Source: Gillisia sp.
Lineage (GTDB): Bacteria > Bacteroidota > Bacteroidia > Flavobacteriales > Flavobacteriaceae
Direction of reading: 5' to 3'
Length of the DNA stretch: 64,000 nucleotides
Assembly: GCA_024635655.1 (NCBI GenBank)
Contig: JAGXIL010000024.1
Location: 62,001-126,000, forward strand
The position numbers and the translations under genes are program-made. Positions 62,470 to 64,000 of this stretch are shown here, one piece after another; position 1 is the first letter of the stretch; every line of letters starts with the position of its first letter. The notes beneath the pieces are model-generated. The model was not told the origin of the DNA, did not search any database, and saw only the letters and a program-made list of their open reading frames with translations.

Positions 62470-63979
62470 AGCATTTAGCGTTCCGCAACGCCAGTCGATT
62501 CTAGGAGTAGCGCTTATTTTTTCAACGACCCTTTACCGGTTTTTACGTGGATTCTGGGTATTAGGGGTTTATTTTATTCTGAGCAATCCTTCTTCAGCCA
62601 CAATCCTAATGGTTTCATTGGGTTTAGTAGCGTTAGGGGTCCTGGCATTGGGATATAGCTGGTTGTATTACCGAAAATTTCTTTTTCATATCGATTACAC
62701 AAATCAGGAATTTGTTTTGCAAAAAGGGGTTTTTTCTACTGAAGACATGGCTATTCCCTTTGATAAGATCCAACAGGTCTATTTAAAAAGATCCCTTTTA
62801 CAGCGACTTATTAATGTATACAGCCTTGTTATAGAAACGGCGGGGAGCAAAGGGGACGAAGTAAATATCAAAGCCGTCACCAGGGAAGATGCCCAAAAAT
62901 TATCCTCCATTTTAATTCAGGTAAAACAGGCACATCGCCCTCAGGAAGGTGGGGAGTATCTGGATTCTGAAGAAACTCCTTCTTCTGAGCACTCCAGATT
63001 ATGGACCCATAAACTTGATTTTCTTACCCTTCTGAAGATCGGAATAAGTACTAACTACATCAGAGGTCTTGCCTTGGTTATTGCATTTTTTACCACAATA
63101 TATAATGAGCTAAATTCATTTTTCAAGGATTATGCTGAAGAGGTGAGCGAATACTATAAGCAGGTACCGGCACCTACCGAATCCATTGGAGTTTTCCTGG
63201 TCCTGTTTTTTATTTTGCTCCTAATAAGCATTATTATTACAGTGGTGGAGGTATACCTGAAATACTATGGGTTGACCCTGGTCCAGACCCGGGAAAGCCT
63301 GGAATTGGAAATGGGATTAAAAACCAACACTAAAGTCTCCCTGAAACCACGGCGAGTGCAATTGATGCAGATAATTACAAATCCTGTTCAAAAGTATTTC
63401 AATTTATATGAAACCCGCATTGCCCTTGCCAGTAGTGAAAATGCCCTGCTCAAAAAAAAGATTCATATTCCCGGTTTAGGCAAGGATACGGTTGAAAAGG
63501 TGGCGTTGTTTTTATATGGAGATGTGGAAAGTAATTTTGAACAAATGTTTTCTCCACACAAGCTGATGTTAATAAGAAGGCTGTTTTTTGTTTTTTTACC
63601 AGTAGCCGTTAGTTTCCTGATCTTGCAGTGGTTTCCATATACCAGCCATGCCATTTGGACGGGACTGGCAATTGGCTTTACTATTATAGGAGGCATATAT
63701 CAATACATTAGATTCAGGTCATTGAAATTGATTTTTTCAGCAGAGTTTCTTCAGAAAAAACAAGGGGTTTGGAATGAGCGGGAAGAAAGGTTCGAATTGT
63801 TCAAAATGCAGTCTGTAACGGTAAGTCAACCCTTTTGGTACAAGAAGAGGAACCTTATCAATATTGTTTTTCACACAGCAGGGGGAGATGTTTCATTTAA
63901 AGCAGTAAATAAGGACATTTTGCCATATATCAATTATATTTTGTACAAAGTAGAATCTACGAACAGGAAGTGGATGTAG
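62459..63979 (+). CDS. Bacterial PH-domain membrane protein (YdbT-like)
   Basis: The 506-residue protein starts MDPEAFSVPQRQSILGVAL and has several membrane helices separated by bPH_2 modules: FVLQKGVFSTEDMAIPFDKI (about residues 82-101), LELEMGLKTNTKVSLKPRRV (about 280-300) and LQKKQGVWNEREERFELFKM (about 430-450). This repeated pattern is typical of YdbT. It probably acts with the YdbS-like protein at the membrane. Linkage to menB may simply reflect a shared operon. Confidence 0.88.
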   Translation: MDPEAFSVPQRQSILGVALIFSTTLYRFLRGFWVLGVYFILSNPSSATILMVSLGLVALGVLALGYSWLYYRKFLFHIDYTNQEFVLQKGVFSTEDMAIPFDKIQQVYLKRSLLQRLINVYSLVIETAGSKGDEVNIKAVTREDAQKLSSILIQVKQAHRPQEGGEYLDSEETPSSEHSRLWTHKLDFLTLLKIGISTNYIRGLALVIAFFTTIYNELNSFFKDYAEEVSEYYKQVPAPTESIGVFLVLFFILLLISIIITVVEVYLKYYGLTLVQTRESLELEMGLKTNTKVSLKPRRVQLMQIITNPVQKYFNLYETRIALASSENALLKKKIHIPGLGKDTVEKVALFLYGDVESNFEQMFSPHKLMLIRRLFFVFLPVAVSFLILQWFPYTSHAIWTGLAIGFTIIGGIYQYIRFRSLKLIFSAEFLQKKQGVWNEREERFELFKMQSVTVSQPFWYKKRNLINIVFHTAGGDVSFKAVNKDILPYINYILYKVESTNRKWM

Positions 63980-63984
63980 TGCAT

Positions 63985-64000
63985 ATGAAAAACCTGGGGG
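63985..64000 (+). CDS. Possible start of a further gene, cut by the window edge
   Basis: An ATG (63985) five bases after the preceding stop opens a frame MKNLG... that runs out of the window. The spacing fits another operon member, for example a further menaquinone gene, but five codons cannot identify it. Confidence 0.3.

Overview
The window looks like a chromosomal segment of a marine or halophilic member of the Flavobacteriaceae (Bacteroidota), probably near Gramella or Salegentibacter; the genus is a guess. Pointers are the AT-rich sequence, weak or absent Shine-Dalgarno sites, an outer-membrane beta-barrel receptor with an N-terminal carboxypeptidase-like domain, short LeuA, an arginine operon with an N-acylornithine carbamoyltransferase of the Bacteroides type plus an embedded proC, and intergenic dispersed repeats. 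I saw no tRNA, rRNA, CRISPR array, prophage or insertion sequence.

Layout. 1-1718: end of pxpA, then pxpB and pxpC (5-oxoprolinase). 1719-6770: a lineage-type sensory locus with a small soluble protein, three paralogous proteins with about seven membrane segments each, a sensor-poor histidine kinase and a NarL-type regulator; three of its intergenic gaps carry copies of one shared cis element. 6924-9541: a GNAT-nitrilase fusion, a DUF2490-like protein and a doubtful small gene. 9745-20889: branched-chain amino acid synthesis, ilvD-ilvB-ilvN-ilvC-ilvA on plus converging on leuA-leuC-leuD-leuB on minus. 21036-22586: a helical-repeat protein. 23015-32643: arginine operon (GNAT, argG, argC, proC, argD, argF', argB, argE, argH) whose gaps are full of short repeats. 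33236-41282: housekeeping genes mostly on minus (MATE exporter, lipoprotein, RluA-type synthase, panB, alcohol dehydrogenase, CPBP protease, serine deaminase). 41891-51611: outer-membrane receptor, dnaK, and an operon of three related amidohydrolase-fold proteins of which only the middle one keeps the HxH metal motif. 52087-55985: Nramp-like transporter, thrombospondin type 3 repeat lipoprotein, esterase. 56029-63979: menaquinone genes (hotdog thioesterase, menF, menD, menB) with cvfB and a pair of bacterial PH-domain membrane proteins.

How it works together. Most of the window is biosynthetic core: threonine to isoleucine, pyruvate to valine and leucine, glutamate to arginine and proline, chorismate to menaquinone, and panB draws on the valine precursor 2-oxoisovalerate. 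The parts that look least described are the 1.7-6.8 kb sensory locus with its repeated cis element and the nested repeat system in the intergenic DNA (composite modules present in two inverted loci, and a miniature 20-bp palindrome inserted cleanly into other repeats).

Limits. All family calls were made by reading sequence and translations by eye; no database search or folding was run. Start codons were chosen from signal peptides, overlaps and family habit, and several remain uncertain.
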